DNA from: UBA1205 sp045534635
GTDB lineage: Bacteria; Bacteroidota; Bacteroidia; Bacteroidales; WCHB1-69
Length of the DNA stretch: 26,626 bases
Assembly: GCA_045534635.1 (NCBI GenBank)
Contig: JAZSKB010000013.1
Location: 1-26,626 of the forward strand
Reading direction: 5' to 3'
Position 1 is the first letter of the stretch, and each line of letters starts with the position of its first letter. The notes under the pieces were generated by a model that was given only the letters and a program-made list of their open reading frames with translations, had not been told where the DNA came from and ran no database searches. The translations under genes and the position numbers were made by a program. Of the stretch, positions 15,017 to 23,947 are shown piece by piece.

Positions 15017-15601
15017 TTATTTTTTTGCCCATTCTGTATAGAATGTTGCTAATTCTTGATTATTTTCAAGATATTTATTATCAATATCTTTAGTGGAGCC
15101 AATAACAATAGCAGGATTTCCACCAATAATAGAAAAATCAGGAAATTCTCCACGAACATAACTATATGCTTTTACTATAGAACCTTTTCCAATAGTAGTG
15201 TTGGGCATTATAGTAGAATGTGGTCCTATAAATGAATATGCCCCAATATGTATAGGTCCTTTGATATATCCGATATGATTAATATAGTCGCAATAATGTT
15301 TTCCATACAATCGAATAGCAATATGACTTGAATGTGTAGAGATGTTACAAAAGTTAGTAATTTGAACACCTTCTTTTATGGTAAGTCCTTGACTTGCTTC
15401 TAAAAAGTTGTAGTGACCAATATATACATTATCTTCAATATTGAAATGTTCTTGGTGGTCAATAAAAGTTGTATTGCTAATGCGTGTTGTTGGTAGAAAT
15501 TTCTTATCAAAACGTTTATATCCAACTATCATTTTGGGTGTCATAGAATTACGACTAATTAAGCGTCGGAATGCATGCCAATATTTCTTTATTGTCAACA
15601 T
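15017..15601 (-). CDS. Left-handed beta-helix (hexapeptide) acyltransferase
   Basis: This 194-residue soluble protein has a core of imperfect hexapeptide turns (for example VYIGHY, IHIGAY, SFIGPH, TTIGKG, SIVKAY) followed by the IIGGNPA end typical of the CatB/WbbJ/LacA acetyltransferase group. Such enzymes form trimers and transfer an acetyl group, usually from acetyl-CoA, to a sugar hydroxyl or amine. In this cluster it probably O-acetylates the polysaccharide. An insertion around residues 95-115 (HSSHIAIRLYGKHYCDYINH) may form the active-site loop and contains several His. ATG 15601 lies 27 bases after a strong -7 box; it heads the last five genes of the run. Confidence 0.85.
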   Translation of the reverse strand: MLTIKKYWHAFRRLISRNSMTPKMIVGYKRFDKKFLPTTRISNTTFIDHQEHFNIEDNVYIGHYNFLEASQGLTIKEGVQITNFCNISTHSSHIAIRLYGKHYCDYINHIGYIKGPIHIGAYSFIGPHSTIMPNTTIGKGSIVKAYSYVRGEFPDFSIIGGNPAIVIGSTKDIDNKYLENNQELATFYTEWAKK

Positions 15602-15627
15602 TGTATGATATATATTTAGATATTTTG

Positions 15628-15635
15628 CAAAGATA
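15628..15635 (-). promoter_or_regulatory. Internal promoter -7 box (TATCTTTG) before the acetyltransferase gene
   Basis: On the minus strand TATCTTTG followed by GCAAAA lies in the only sizeable gap of the polysaccharide cluster (87 bases). About 22 bases around it are nearly identical to the promoter at 26376-26383 (AAAAAAATG, then one variable base, then TATCTTTGCAAAA). It could express the acetyltransferase, flippase and three glycosyltransferases apart from the upstream genes. Confidence 0.65.
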
Positions 15636-15688
15636 ACATTTTTTTATGTGTTTTTGTAAAATATAAATTATCCTTTTCTTTTATAGGA

Positions 15689-16969
15689 TTATTCTATCAA
15701 TACTTTTTTGTTGTTAAAACATGGGAAGATATTTTTATGAGCGGCAAATACGATGAATAAAATGGCTAATTTATCTTGAGAAAAAGGACAATTAGTACAA
15801 GCAGTAATTGCAAAAACAATTGTTATTAATAGTAAATTTTTTGCATAAATAGAAGAATTTACTTGTTTGAAAGTATTGAGAATTATTTTCAAGTATAATG
15901 ATAAGTATAATATAAGTCCGATAATCCCATATCTCCACGAAATTAGAATGTATTCATTTTCAGTGTGAATATGGTTTTCATAAAAAAATGTTTTGTTTGG
16001 AGAATGTCCAAAAATAGGTTTTTCGGCAATCATATTTAGCAAATCTTTCCATATTTGTAATCGATTTGTCCAAGAATTGCTTTGCAATGCACTTGTATCT
16101 AACAAACTGGCGGCATAATCCATAGAATGGGTTTGAGTTGGTATTTGAATATGAAGTAATTGTAAAATAGTAGGAAAATAAAGAATTAAGACAATTATAC
16201 ACGAAATAATTGATAGTAACAAAAATTTCTTTTTCAGTGAAATTTTTATGAAATAAAGATTAATTAAAAGAATTATTATCAAAGCAATCAGTCCTGTTCG
16301 AGATTGGCAAGAGAGAAATAAACTTAAAGATACAAAAAAGAAAATAATGTTTTTGCGTTTCCATTGTTGAGTTGGAGCATATAATATAATGAAAAATATG
16401 TACAAAATAGCATTGGTATTTGGATTACCCAATATTCCAAGGGCTCTTTTGGTACTAGGTTCGCCAAGACTATTGTATCCAAAAAATAAAAGATGAGGAG
16501 AATCTTCTCCACAATAAAGAGGCATAATTATTTTATTGAAATCAAATAAGTTGAAATAGTGAAATAGATGAAATATGACTAATCCAATGAAACAAATATC
16601 AAAAATTAATTCTAAAGATTGTTTTTTTAAGACTTCCTTAAAAAAAATGTAAAAACAGAAAAATTTGAAGAGATGATAAATTTCAAAATAATTGTTGATA
16701 GTGCCTAATTGTTGATTGATTGCAATTGTAAAGAAGATATATAAACAAAGTCCTCCACAAATTAAAAAGTAACGTAAGTTTTTTTCTTGAAACCATTTGT
16801 TTTTAATAATAAAAAAGATAGTAAATATCAATAATATATTATTAATATCAATAGTAAAAGGTATTTTATCAATATGAAAATCAGGCACAAAAAAAAGTAA
16901 AGGAAAAAATAACCATACAAAAATTTTTTCTGCCAAAAGATTCTCTTTTTTTAGTTTTATTAATTCCAT
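15689..16969 (-). CDS. O-antigen/polysaccharide polymerase, Wzy-like
   Basis: This 426-residue polytopic membrane protein has about ten to eleven hydrophobic segments and a large extracytoplasmic loop. Features of the Wzy/ligase (WzyC) superfamily are visible: GNPN at 181-184, SRTG at 223-226 in a membrane border, and the loop motif W307, GHSPN (321-325) and HTENEYI (335-341). Such proteins join lipid-linked repeat units in the periplasm; related ligases attach glycans to lipid A core or protein. In a cluster with flippase and chain-length genes, polymerase is the better reading. It lies 48 bases after the second flippase gene and 87 bases before the acetyltransferase. Sequence alone does not separate polymerase from ligase. 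Confidence 0.82.
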   Translation of the reverse strand: MELIKLKKENLLAEKIFVWLFFPLLFFVPDFHIDKIPFTIDINNILLIFTIFFIIKNKWFQEKNLRYFLICGGLCLYIFFTIAINQQLGTINNYFEIYHLFKFFCFYIFFKEVLKKQSLELIFDICFIGLVIFHLFHYFNLFDFNKIIMPLYCGEDSPHLLFFGYNSLGEPSTKRALGILGNPNTNAILYIFFIILYAPTQQWKRKNIIFFFVSLSLFLSCQSRTGLIALIIILLINLYFIKISLKKKFLLLSIISCIIVLILYFPTILQLLHIQIPTQTHSMDYAASLLDTSALQSNSWTNRLQIWKDLLNMIAEKPIFGHSPNKTFFYENHIHTENEYILISWRYGIIGLILYLSLYLKIILNTFKQVNSSIYAKNLLLITIVFAITACTNCPFSQDKLAILFIVFAAHKNIFPCFNNKKVLIE

Positions 16970-17017
16970 AATTAAAAATTGATAAATTAATTATTAGTTT
17001 CTAAAAAACGTTAAATC

Positions 17018-18400
17018 TTATGAATTATTATTGTTTGAAAACATTTGTTGGTAAACATTTAGAGGCCATTTCCAATCTTGATATAAAATTTGAACAATTC
17101 CTGGTCCTAAAATCAATGCCCATATACCTAATTTGAATATATATAAAAATATGATAATCATCAAAATAGAAACAACTCCTGTAATTAAAGAAGATTTTAG
17201 AAAAGGAACTTTGTTACTGGCTAATAAAATATTTGTTGCAATAATTTGATGTCCATCTAATAGTGAAAATATCGTAATTCCTATTAATGGTAGTGTTGCC
17301 AATAATTGAGTTTGACTTTTTACAAGATTTAAAGCCCAATCGCCTAATAATACAATAGATATTCCTCCGACAACAGCAATAAAACAAAAATACAATTCTC
17401 CTTTAATGAAAATATTTCGCATTTCTTCAATTCTGTTTTGTGTTCTGTATTCCACTATTTTAGGTGTATAAGTGTCAATATAAAGTTTTGAAATAGTAAC
17501 CAATATTGTTACTAATTGAATGGAAATCCCATAAGAAGCGACAGTGGTTAAATCAAGAAAAATAGGGGCAATAAAAACGGTAAATTGACTAACAGCAATA
17601 CCACTACAATAAACTAATCCGACTTTTACGGCATTGGGAGCAATGGCTTTAATAATATTTCTCTTGCTGAAAGCAGTAACTTGTGTCAATTTTGATTTTA
17701 TTTCTATGGTAAAAAATGAAAAATGTGATAAAATTCTAATTATTATCATTGAAATGAATTGTGCAGCAATAATAGAGATGATTCCAAAATGATTAATAAT
17801 TAATATAATAGCAACTATTATATATGCACTGCGTCCAATAATGGTGATTTGTTTAGAACGTTTTATAAGTCCACTTCCAAGCAATAGTGGGTCGTAAAAT
17901 GTTGTATAGAAATTGCACGTATTGAATAAACAAGCAACAATCCAAGCAATATAAATATCTGTCTTATTTCCGTGGTAGTTACCTAAAATATAATGAATAT
18001 AAAAAGTACCAATTGTCAATAAAAGTATTAATACAAATAATGATATACGACAATAGAACCATTTCATAGCAGAAATAAGTCCTTTAAGTAAACCATAATC
18101 TATTTCAATATTAGATTTATCCACTTCATCGTAGCCAATTTTGTATAACGATTTTGCACCGCTAAGCACATAAGAAACATTGCGAGAAAAAGTTGGATAA
18201 AATCCAAAATCAAGCAATGCTACTAATGTATTGATAGTAAGAAAAATAGTCCATATTCCAACCATTTCTTCTGGGAAATAACGTAAAATAAAAGGTAATA
18301 AAAGGAAACCTCCTGCCACTTTGAAAAAAGAGGCCGCAATGTTCCATATCACATCAGACTGGGAAATCGGTGCTATTTTACTTTTGCCTAATTCGTTCAA
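17018..18400 (-). CDS. Polysaccharide flippase-like membrane protein (second of two)
   Basis: This 460-residue protein has about twelve to fourteen hydrophobic segments and opens with a cytoplasmic stretch followed by NIAASFFKVAGGFLLLPFIL and YFPEEMVGIWTIF, as in MOP-superfamily polysaccharide transporters. A conspicuous hydrophilic insert (about 75-105, SYVLSGAKSLYKIGYDEVDK) precedes the third helix pair. It does not resemble the flippase at 13739-15010 beyond general fold. The probable job is translocation of a lipid-linked sugar unit. It follows rfbC by 15 bases in the same run. Whether both flippases serve one glycan is open. Confidence 0.82.
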   Translation of the reverse strand: MNELGKSKIAPISQSDVIWNIAASFFKVAGGFLLLPFILRYFPEEMVGIWTIFLTINTLVALLDFGFYPTFSRNVSYVLSGAKSLYKIGYDEVDKSNIEIDYGLLKGLISAMKWFYCRISLFVLILLLTIGTFYIHYILGNYHGNKTDIYIAWIVACLFNTCNFYTTFYDPLLLGSGLIKRSKQITIIGRSAYIIVAIILIINHFGIISIIAAQFISMIIIRILSHFSFFTIEIKSKLTQVTAFSKRNIIKAIAPNAVKVGLVYCSGIAVSQFTVFIAPIFLDLTTVASYGISIQLVTILVTISKLYIDTYTPKIVEYRTQNRIEEMRNIFIKGELYFCFIAVVGGISIVLLGDWALNLVKSQTQLLATLPLIGITIFSLLDGHQIIATNILLASNKVPFLKSSLITGVVSILMIIIFLYIFKLGIWALILGPGIVQILYQDWKWPLNVYQQMFSNNNNS

Positions 18401-18415
18401 TTTGGAAATATATTG

Positions 18416-18958
18416 TTAAAAAGGACTAATGAAATCGGCAAAAGAACAATTTTTATTATCTTTTTCGGAGATAATAGGAGAATTTGTTTGCCAATTGATA
18501 TTGAGTGTTTTATCGTTCCATTGTATTGCCATTTCAGCGTCTTTATTGTAGTAATTGGTAGTTTTATAAACAAAAACTGTATCATCTTCGAGGGCTACAA
18601 ATCCGTGGGCAAAACCTTCTGGAATCCAAAACATGGTATTTTTTACTGTATCTAATCTAACCGAAATATGTTTCCCGTAAGTTGGAGATTGTTTCCGTAT
18701 GTCAACAGCAATATCAAGAGCGGCTCCATGAACGACACGAACCAATTTGCCTTGTGCAAAAGGAGGTGCTTGTAAGTGTAATCCTCGAATTACATTTTTG
18801 GAAGAAACAGATTGATTGTCTTGTACAAATTTGGCATTAATGCCAAATTGTGAAAACAATTTCTCTTGAAAACTCTCGAAAAAACAACCTCGATTATCTT
18901 TAAAAACTTTGGGTTCAATAATCAATAATCCTTCAATATTCGTTGTAATAAATTTCAT
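18416..18958 (-). CDS. rfbC: dTDP-4-dehydrorhamnose 3,5-epimerase
   Basis: This 180-residue cupin enzyme converts dTDP-4-dehydro-6-deoxyglucose to dTDP-4-dehydrorhamnose, the third step of dTDP-L-rhamnose synthesis. Length matches the family. Diagnostic residues are present: the substrate-binding FFESF (26-30), QDNQS (46-50), catalytic His61 in RGLHLQ, the VDIRKQSPTYG strand (85-95), WIPEGFAHGF (111-120), Tyr131 and Asp167 in SEKD. It starts 1 base before the stop of the kinase gene and ends 15 bases before the flippase gene, so it is in the cluster. The partner genes rfbA, rfbB and rfbD are not in the window; they may be elsewhere, or the sugar made may be another 6-deoxyhexose. Confidence 0.96.
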   Translation of the reverse strand: MKFITTNIEGLLIIEPKVFKDNRGCFFESFQEKLFSQFGINAKFVQDNQSVSSKNVIRGLHLQAPPFAQGKLVRVVHGAALDIAVDIRKQSPTYGKHISVRLDTVKNTMFWIPEGFAHGFVALEDDTVFVYKTTNYYNKDAEMAIQWNDKTLNINWQTNSPIISEKDNKNCSFADFISPF

Positions 18959-18959
18959 A

Positions 18960-21404
18960 TTAGTTTTTCTTTTTTAGGGTTGTTGAAAATTTTCTTTTCC
19001 AAGTATTCTCTTTTTTATTGAACGAGTTTTTGTAGTAATCATTATATTTATTATAATGATAATTATAACTATTAGACGATTTTTTCTCAGAAGTATTGAG
19101 AACGTAACTGATATTTTTTATCTGTTGTTCTGTATAAAGATTGTCCAATGAAGATATAAATGGAATAATGGAAAAATGTTCTTTAAAAACATATATAGGA
19201 TAATCGGCAATATGTAAACACGGAAGAGCATCTGCAACTATACCAATAGGAGGACAATCTAAAAAAATGTAATCATATTCGCGTTTAAGTTCGGCTATTA
19301 TTTGTTTAAATCTTTCAGAAAGAATCAATTCTGAAGGATTTGGTGGAATTTTGCCAGCGGTAATAAAATGTAGATTGTCAAAGTAATTGTTGTAATGAAT
19401 ACAATCTTTCCAATGTAATTCAGAACCATCTTTTTGTTTTTCTCCTATAAGAAGATTGCTTATACCAATACGATTGAGTACCTTTTGTTTTTCGTTATTG
19501 ATAGATTTTTCATGTAAAGCAAAGTGTATTTTAGGTTTTCGCATATCCATATCCAATACGATAACTTTTTTGTTAGAATATGCAAAAATACCAGCAAGAT
19601 TGGTTATCACAAATGTTTTTCCTTCTCCACTTACTGTAGAGGTACAAGTAATAATTTTTGAACCTTCATTGTTATTAATGAAATTTAAATTTCCTCGAAT
19701 ATGCCTAAACGATTCTGTTATAGATGATTGTGGTTCTTGTTGTATGACCAATTGAGACAAAGGCATTTTTTCTTTATCGTATTTAGGAATATTACCTAAA
19801 AATGGAATGTCTATATATTTTTCGATGCTTTCTTTATCATCTATAAAATTATATGTTATGTATTTGTACAATAAAATTAATAGGGCTAAAAGAAGTCCAA
19901 AAGCGATAAAGATAACGTATATATTTTTATTATTTGGTGATATTATTGAATTTTCGGGTGTCGCTTTTTGAAGAATTATAAAAGGAGTGGTAGAACTTGC
20001 TTTTAAAATCATATAAGAAACCCTTGTTTCGAGTAATTTGTTGTAATAAGTATTGCTTACGCTGGTTAAACGTTTTAATTTATTGTATTCCATTTGTTTA
20101 GAAAAATCTTCTTGACTAATAAGAACACCAGAGATTCTTCCAATTTTACTTTGAATAATTGTTTTTTCATCTTTGATAGCATTGATATTTGTTTGGATAA
20201 TTTCTTTTAATGCGTTGATTTGTACATTTATTTGATGATTGATATTTTGGATTTTCCCACTATTAGTTGTATAGTTATATTGAAGATTTTCTTTTTCTAA
20301 CAAAAGTTGTTGAATTTTGTCAATACAAGTACCTACATTTCCTTGAAGATTTTCTCCTATAATGCTGGCAATCAATTTATATGGATTTTCTTCTGTTTTG
20401 AAAATTTGAGCAATATTTTTTAGTTTTTGTTCAGAACGATTTAATTGTGTCAATTCAATATTGTAGTCTTCAATTTTTTCTTGTATATTGCTGATTTTAT
20501 TATCGGTAGGGTCAAGAAAATTGTTGTTTTTTTTGTATTTATCCAAATTTTCTTCACGATTATATACCTCATTTTCCCAAAAGGTTAATTGTTCGTCAAC
20601 ATAATTCAAAACATTGTTATAAGATTCGTCTTGTTGTTGTTGATAATAATTAAAAAAATCGTTGGTAATGGTATTGATAATGTCACACGCTTTTTGGGCA
20701 TTATTGAGTGTTAATGAAATATCAATCCCTTCTCTAATGTTAATTGAGGGATAAACAACGATATTGTCTATGTATTTTTTATTGCGTTGATATGGAGGGC
20801 GAAGTATAAAGTAATAATTTGTTTCTGTTAGTGTTTCAAAATCGGATTTGATGTTGAGATAAATAGAAAAATCTTTATTTACAAAACGATTACTATTGTT
20901 TGAAATAAGATAATCATAAGAAAATTTACAATTTTCGTCAGTAGAATAAATCGTTACTCTGTTTTTATTATGAAAATCAATATAAATAGGAATGTTATAT
21001 GGTTGATTGTGAGAAGTATCTAATAAAATTTCAAAATTTGTATTTGGATAAAGTTCTGAATTAATAATTTTGCCACATATATAGTATTCTATATCAAGAG
21101 GAATTTTGTTGAGAGAATATTCTAAAAAAGTATTTGATTGTAATAAGTTAATAATTTTTGTTGGTGAGGTATTGTGAAAAGAAGAACTATTTTCTATTGA
21201 AGAAATAGCGGAAATATTATTTTCTTCATTTTTTTGAATTGTAGTATATACATTGTAAGTAGGTATAGTATAACGAAGATATAACCATGCAATGATATAA
21301 GAAATTAACAAAAAAATAGGAAGAACAATCCAATATTTTTTTAATATTCGTTTTATTATTTTGAAATCAATTTCGGTATTGATAGATGATATTTCCTTTT
21401 TCAT
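18960..21404 (-). CDS. Wzc-like polysaccharide co-polymerase and tyrosine autokinase
   Basis: This 814-residue inner-membrane protein combines a Wzz chain-length domain with a BY-type tyrosine kinase, as in Wzc. A first membrane helix (about 24-44) and a second (about 495-514) enclose a long periplasmic part with coiled-coil segments (about 250-450). The cytoplasmic kinase has Walker A SGEGKT (592-597), Walker A' VIVLDMDMRKP (614-624) and Walker B YIFLDCPP (712-719). The C-terminal tail bears six Tyr within residues 780-791, the usual autophosphorylation cluster. It sits directly after the Wza-like exporter gene, its normal partner. Phosphorylation cycling would control polymer length and export. 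The matching phosphatase is not visible in the window. Confidence 0.95.
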   Translation of the reverse strand: MKKEISSINTEIDFKIIKRILKKYWIVLPIFLLISYIIAWLYLRYTIPTYNVYTTIQKNEENNISAISSIENSSSFHNTSPTKIINLLQSNTFLEYSLNKIPLDIEYYICGKIINSELYPNTNFEILLDTSHNQPYNIPIYIDFHNKNRVTIYSTDENCKFSYDYLISNNSNRFVNKDFSIYLNIKSDFETLTETNYYFILRPPYQRNKKYIDNIVVYPSINIREGIDISLTLNNAQKACDIINTITNDFFNYYQQQQDESYNNVLNYVDEQLTFWENEVYNREENLDKYKKNNNFLDPTDNKISNIQEKIEDYNIELTQLNRSEQKLKNIAQIFKTEENPYKLIASIIGENLQGNVGTCIDKIQQLLLEKENLQYNYTTNSGKIQNINHQINVQINALKEIIQTNINAIKDEKTIIQSKIGRISGVLISQEDFSKQMEYNKLKRLTSVSNTYYNKLLETRVSYMILKASSTTPFIILQKATPENSIISPNNKNIYVIFIAFGLLLALLILLYKYITYNFIDDKESIEKYIDIPFLGNIPKYDKEKMPLSQLVIQQEPQSSITESFRHIRGNLNFINNNEGSKIITCTSTVSGEGKTFVITNLAGIFAYSNKKVIVLDMDMRKPKIHFALHEKSINNEKQKVLNRIGISNLLIGEKQKDGSELHWKDCIHYNNYFDNLHFITAGKIPPNPSELILSERFKQIIAELKREYDYIFLDCPPIGIVADALPCLHIADYPIYVFKEHFSIIPFISSLDNLYTEQQIKNISYVLNTSEKKSSNSYNYHYNKYNDYYKNSFNKKENTWKRKFSTTLKKKN

Positions 21405-21419
21405 ACTTATCTAAAAAAA

Positions 21420-22187
21420 TTATTGAAGTGCTTTTATCGTGTTGATAATTAATAAAGCATTAGTAACTAATGATATGTAAGGGCTAAGTTCTTTAAAGAA
21501 TCGATAGGTTGGTTTTATTCTTGGTTCTACATAGATAATATCATTGGCTTTTAATGTTAAATTTGCTTGTTTCATACCATCAATAGTAGATAAATCTATC
21601 TGATAGACAGATGGATTTTTCAAATCTCCACGAATAATTTTTATATTATGAGCCTTACCATCAGTAATTCCTCCAGAAAGTGCAAGTGCTTCAATTAGAG
21701 TGGTGTTATTATTTTCTAATGTGATTACTTTTGCTGTTCCTCCTTCTCCACCGGGAAAAATGGTTACTCGATGGTTGGCTATTTTTACGCGTACCATAGG
21801 TGAATTCATATATTGCGAATAGGCTTTTTCCAAAGTGTCTTCTAATTGACGGGTAGTCAGCCCTTCAACGTTAATACGTCCAAGTCGAGGCAATTTTACA
21901 ATTCCATCGAATTCTACAGTAAAAGAACGCCAAAATTCGTTATTATTATTGTTGTTGTTAGTTGTGTTTTCAAAAATAGATTCGCCTTCTTGAATATCTA
22001 TCTTTATTTGTAATTCGTCGTTGGGAGCAATAGTATATTCGGTATAACGTTCTTCTTGTGGAAATGATTGTATTTGGTCTTTGCTTGCCCTTAACATTCG
22101 TGTAGGCATAAACACTTTACAAGAAGACAATGTATTTGCAAACAATAATATTGTTATGTAAAATAATAATGTTCTTTTGTTTTTCAT
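21420..22187 (-). CDS. Wza-like polysaccharide export lipoprotein
   Basis: This 255-residue outer-membrane lipoprotein is the probable export channel or its periplasmic part. A signal peptide ends in lipobox LSSC (Cys23). The polysaccharide-export domain starts near YTIAPNDELQIKI and includes IVKLPRLGRINVEGLT; a SLBB-type region follows (ITLENNNTTLIEALALSGGI). A hydrophobic stretch (about 236-252) near the end is common in the Bacteroidota version. Seven Asn in a row, encoded by 21939-21959, lie in the first domain. The start overlaps the end of pssA by an ATGA (22184-22187). It precedes the kinase gene by 15 bases; in this system the two proteins form one trans-envelope complex. Confidence 0.93.
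   Translation of the reverse strand: MKNKRTLLFYITILLFANTLSSCKVFMPTRMLRASKDQIQSFPQEERYTEYTIAPNDELQIKIDIQEGESIFENTTNNNNNNNEFWRSFTVEFDGIVKLPRLGRINVEGLTTRQLEDTLEKAYSQYMNSPMVRVKIANHRVTIFPGGEGGTAKVITLENNNTTLIEALALSGGITDGKAHNIKIIRGDLKNPSVYQIDLSTIDGMKQANLTLKANDIIYVEPRIKPTYRFFKELSPYISLVTNALLIINTIKALQ
21939..21959 (-). repeat. Asn-codon microsatellite in the wza-like gene
   Basis: Three AAC, three AAT and one AAC codons run together, coding for seven Asn. Triplet slippage would change the length of a loop in the exporter without breaking the frame. Confidence 0.8.
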
Positions 22188-22885
22188 ATTTCCTTTTTTG
22201 TTAATAAATTATCAATAAGAGAGAAAACGATATATATAAGAATTATTATTGGAATTGCTTTAAATTGAAAAATTATTATCAAAATTAACCCTATTAATAC
22301 TAAAAAATAACGAAGAAAATTCTCTTTTATTTTAAAATTATGAAATTTTAATGAAAGCAATTTTATATTCGACAGCATTGCAAAACATAAAACAATTAGT
22401 ATGCACAATCCTATATAAAACATATAAGTATTTTTTTCAAAAAAAGGCAATGCTATCAAGGTAAATGCTGCTGCTGGTGTTGGTAACCCGAAAAAAACAT
22501 CGCTTTGTCGGTTATCTAAATTAAATTTTGCCAATCGTAAAGCGGCACAACATGCGAAAAGTAAGCAGAAAATAATAGGAACAATAGCAATTTCTGCAAT
22601 TTGAATGTTAAATTTATCCATAGGCAATAGCCATTGGTAGGTAATAATAGAGGGAGCAACACCAAATGAAACAACATCGGATAAAGAATCTAATTCTTTT
22701 CCGATAGTGGAATTTGTTTTTAACAAACGAGCGGCAAAACCATCAAAAAAATCGAATATAGCAGCAGTAATAATCATTATTGCAGCATATTCCAATTTTT
22801 GACAACTTGCTAATACTATAGCAATTCCTCCACAAAATAAATTGAGGCAAGTAATGGTATTTGGAATATGTTTTTTGATAGACAT
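22184..22885 (-). CDS. pssA: CDP-diacylglycerol--serine O-phosphatidyltransferase
   Basis: This 233-residue membrane enzyme makes phosphatidylserine from CDP-diacylglycerol and serine, the precursor of phosphatidylethanolamine. The CDP-alcohol phosphatidyltransferase signature is exact: D48-G49, A52-R53, G62, D66, D70, preceded by D45. About seven to eight hydrophobic segments surround it, and the short N-terminus (KKHIPNTITCLNLFCGG) is typical of the Bacillus-type, membrane-integral PssA. The start is 8 bases after the ruvB stop and the end overlaps the wza-like gene by four bases, so lipid and polysaccharide genes are co-transcribed. A related CDP-alcohol transferase with another alcohol substrate is less likely. 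Confidence 0.9.
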   Translation of the reverse strand: MSIKKHIPNTITCLNLFCGGIAIVLASCQKLEYAAIMIITAAIFDFFDGFAARLLKTNSTIGKELDSLSDVVSFGVAPSIITYQWLLPMDKFNIQIAEIAIVPIIFCLLFACCAALRLAKFNLDNRQSDVFFGLPTPAAAFTLIALPFFEKNTYMFYIGLCILIVLCFAMLSNIKLLSLKFHNFKIKENFLRYFLVLIGLILIIIFQFKAIPIIILIYIVFSLIDNLLTKKEI

Positions 22886-22893
22886 AATTTTAA

Positions 22894-23943
22894 TTAATCA
22901 AATAATGATGGAAAATTTTCTTTAGCATTTGTAAAATTAAGATGTTTGTAGGCAATAGGAGTAACCTCTCTTCCACGAGGGGTACGTACTAAAAAACCTT
23001 CTTGTATTAAAAATGGTTCGTACACTTCTTCTATTGTACCAGCGTCTTCTCCAACGGCTGTAGCAATGGTATTTAAACCAACAGGACCTCCTTTGAATTT
23101 AGAGATAATACATGTTAAAATTCTGTTATCCATTTCATCAAGTCCGTGTTCGTCAACATTTAGGGCTTGCAAACCGTAACGTGCAATTTCAAGAGTAATA
23201 TTTCCATTCCCTTTTATTTGTGCAAAATCGCGTACTCTTCGCAAAAGAAGATTGGCAATACGAGGGGTTCCTCGACTACGACGAGCAATTTCGTGAGCAG
23301 CATCAGCATTGATATTAATATGTAAGATTCCAGCCGAACGGGTAATAATTTTTCCTAATGTGGTTGTATCATAATAATTTAAACGCATATTGATGCCAAA
23401 TCTTGACCGCAAAGGAGCTGTCAACAATCCCGAACGGGTAGTAGCTCCTACTAAAGTAAATGGATTTAATCCGATTTGGACATTACGAGCATTAGGGCCA
23501 GATTCAATAAGAATATCTATTTTGAAATCTTCCATTGCTGAATAAAGATATTCTTCAACAACGGGAGAAAGTCTATGAATTTCATCAATGAACAATACAT
23601 CATTGGGTTCTAAATTGGTGAGTAATCCTGCCAAATCTCCTGGTTTGTCTATAACAGGACCAGAAGTTACTCTAACATTTACACCCATTTCGTTGGCGAT
23701 GATATAAGAAAGTGTTGTTTTTCCTAATCCCGGAGGACCATGCAATAATACATGGTCTAAACTTTCTCCGCGTAATTTGGCAGCATGAACAAATATTTTT
23801 AAATTTTCAACAACTTGTTCTTGACCAGCAAATTCGATAAAACCAGCCGGACGAATTACTTTTTCCACATCTTTTTCAGATAAGGATAATCTATCGCTTC
23901 GAGGGTCGATATTTGGATTCCGTTCTTTATATTTGTCGTTCAA
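22894..23943 (-). CDS. ruvB: Holliday junction branch-migration ATPase RuvB
   Basis: This 349-residue AAA+ motor works with RuvA and RuvC to move Holliday junctions in recombination and repair. Walker A GPPGLGKTT (69-77), Walker B LFIDEIHRL (117-125), sensor 1 GATTRSG (166-172), the arginine-bearing LRSRFG (178-183) and the C-terminal winged-helix end (GFLVRTPRGREVTP) are all present, and the length is normal. The start is only 4 bases after the parE stop and the stop is 8 bases before pssA, so it is likely translated from a common message. RuvA and RuvC are not in the window, as is usual where ruvB is unlinked. Confidence 0.98.
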   Translation of the reverse strand: MNDKYKERNPNIDPRSDRLSLSEKDVEKVIRPAGFIEFAGQEQVVENLKIFVHAAKLRGESLDHVLLHGPPGLGKTTLSYIIANEMGVNVRVTSGPVIDKPGDLAGLLTNLEPNDVLFIDEIHRLSPVVEEYLYSAMEDFKIDILIESGPNARNVQIGLNPFTLVGATTRSGLLTAPLRSRFGINMRLNYYDTTTLGKIITRSAGILHININADAAHEIARRSRGTPRIANLLLRRVRDFAQIKGNGNITLEIARYGLQALNVDEHGLDEMDNRILTCIISKFKGGPVGLNTIATAVGEDAGTIEEVYEPFLIQEGFLVRTPRGREVTPIAYKHLNFTNAKENFPSLFD

Positions 23944-23947
23944 TATT

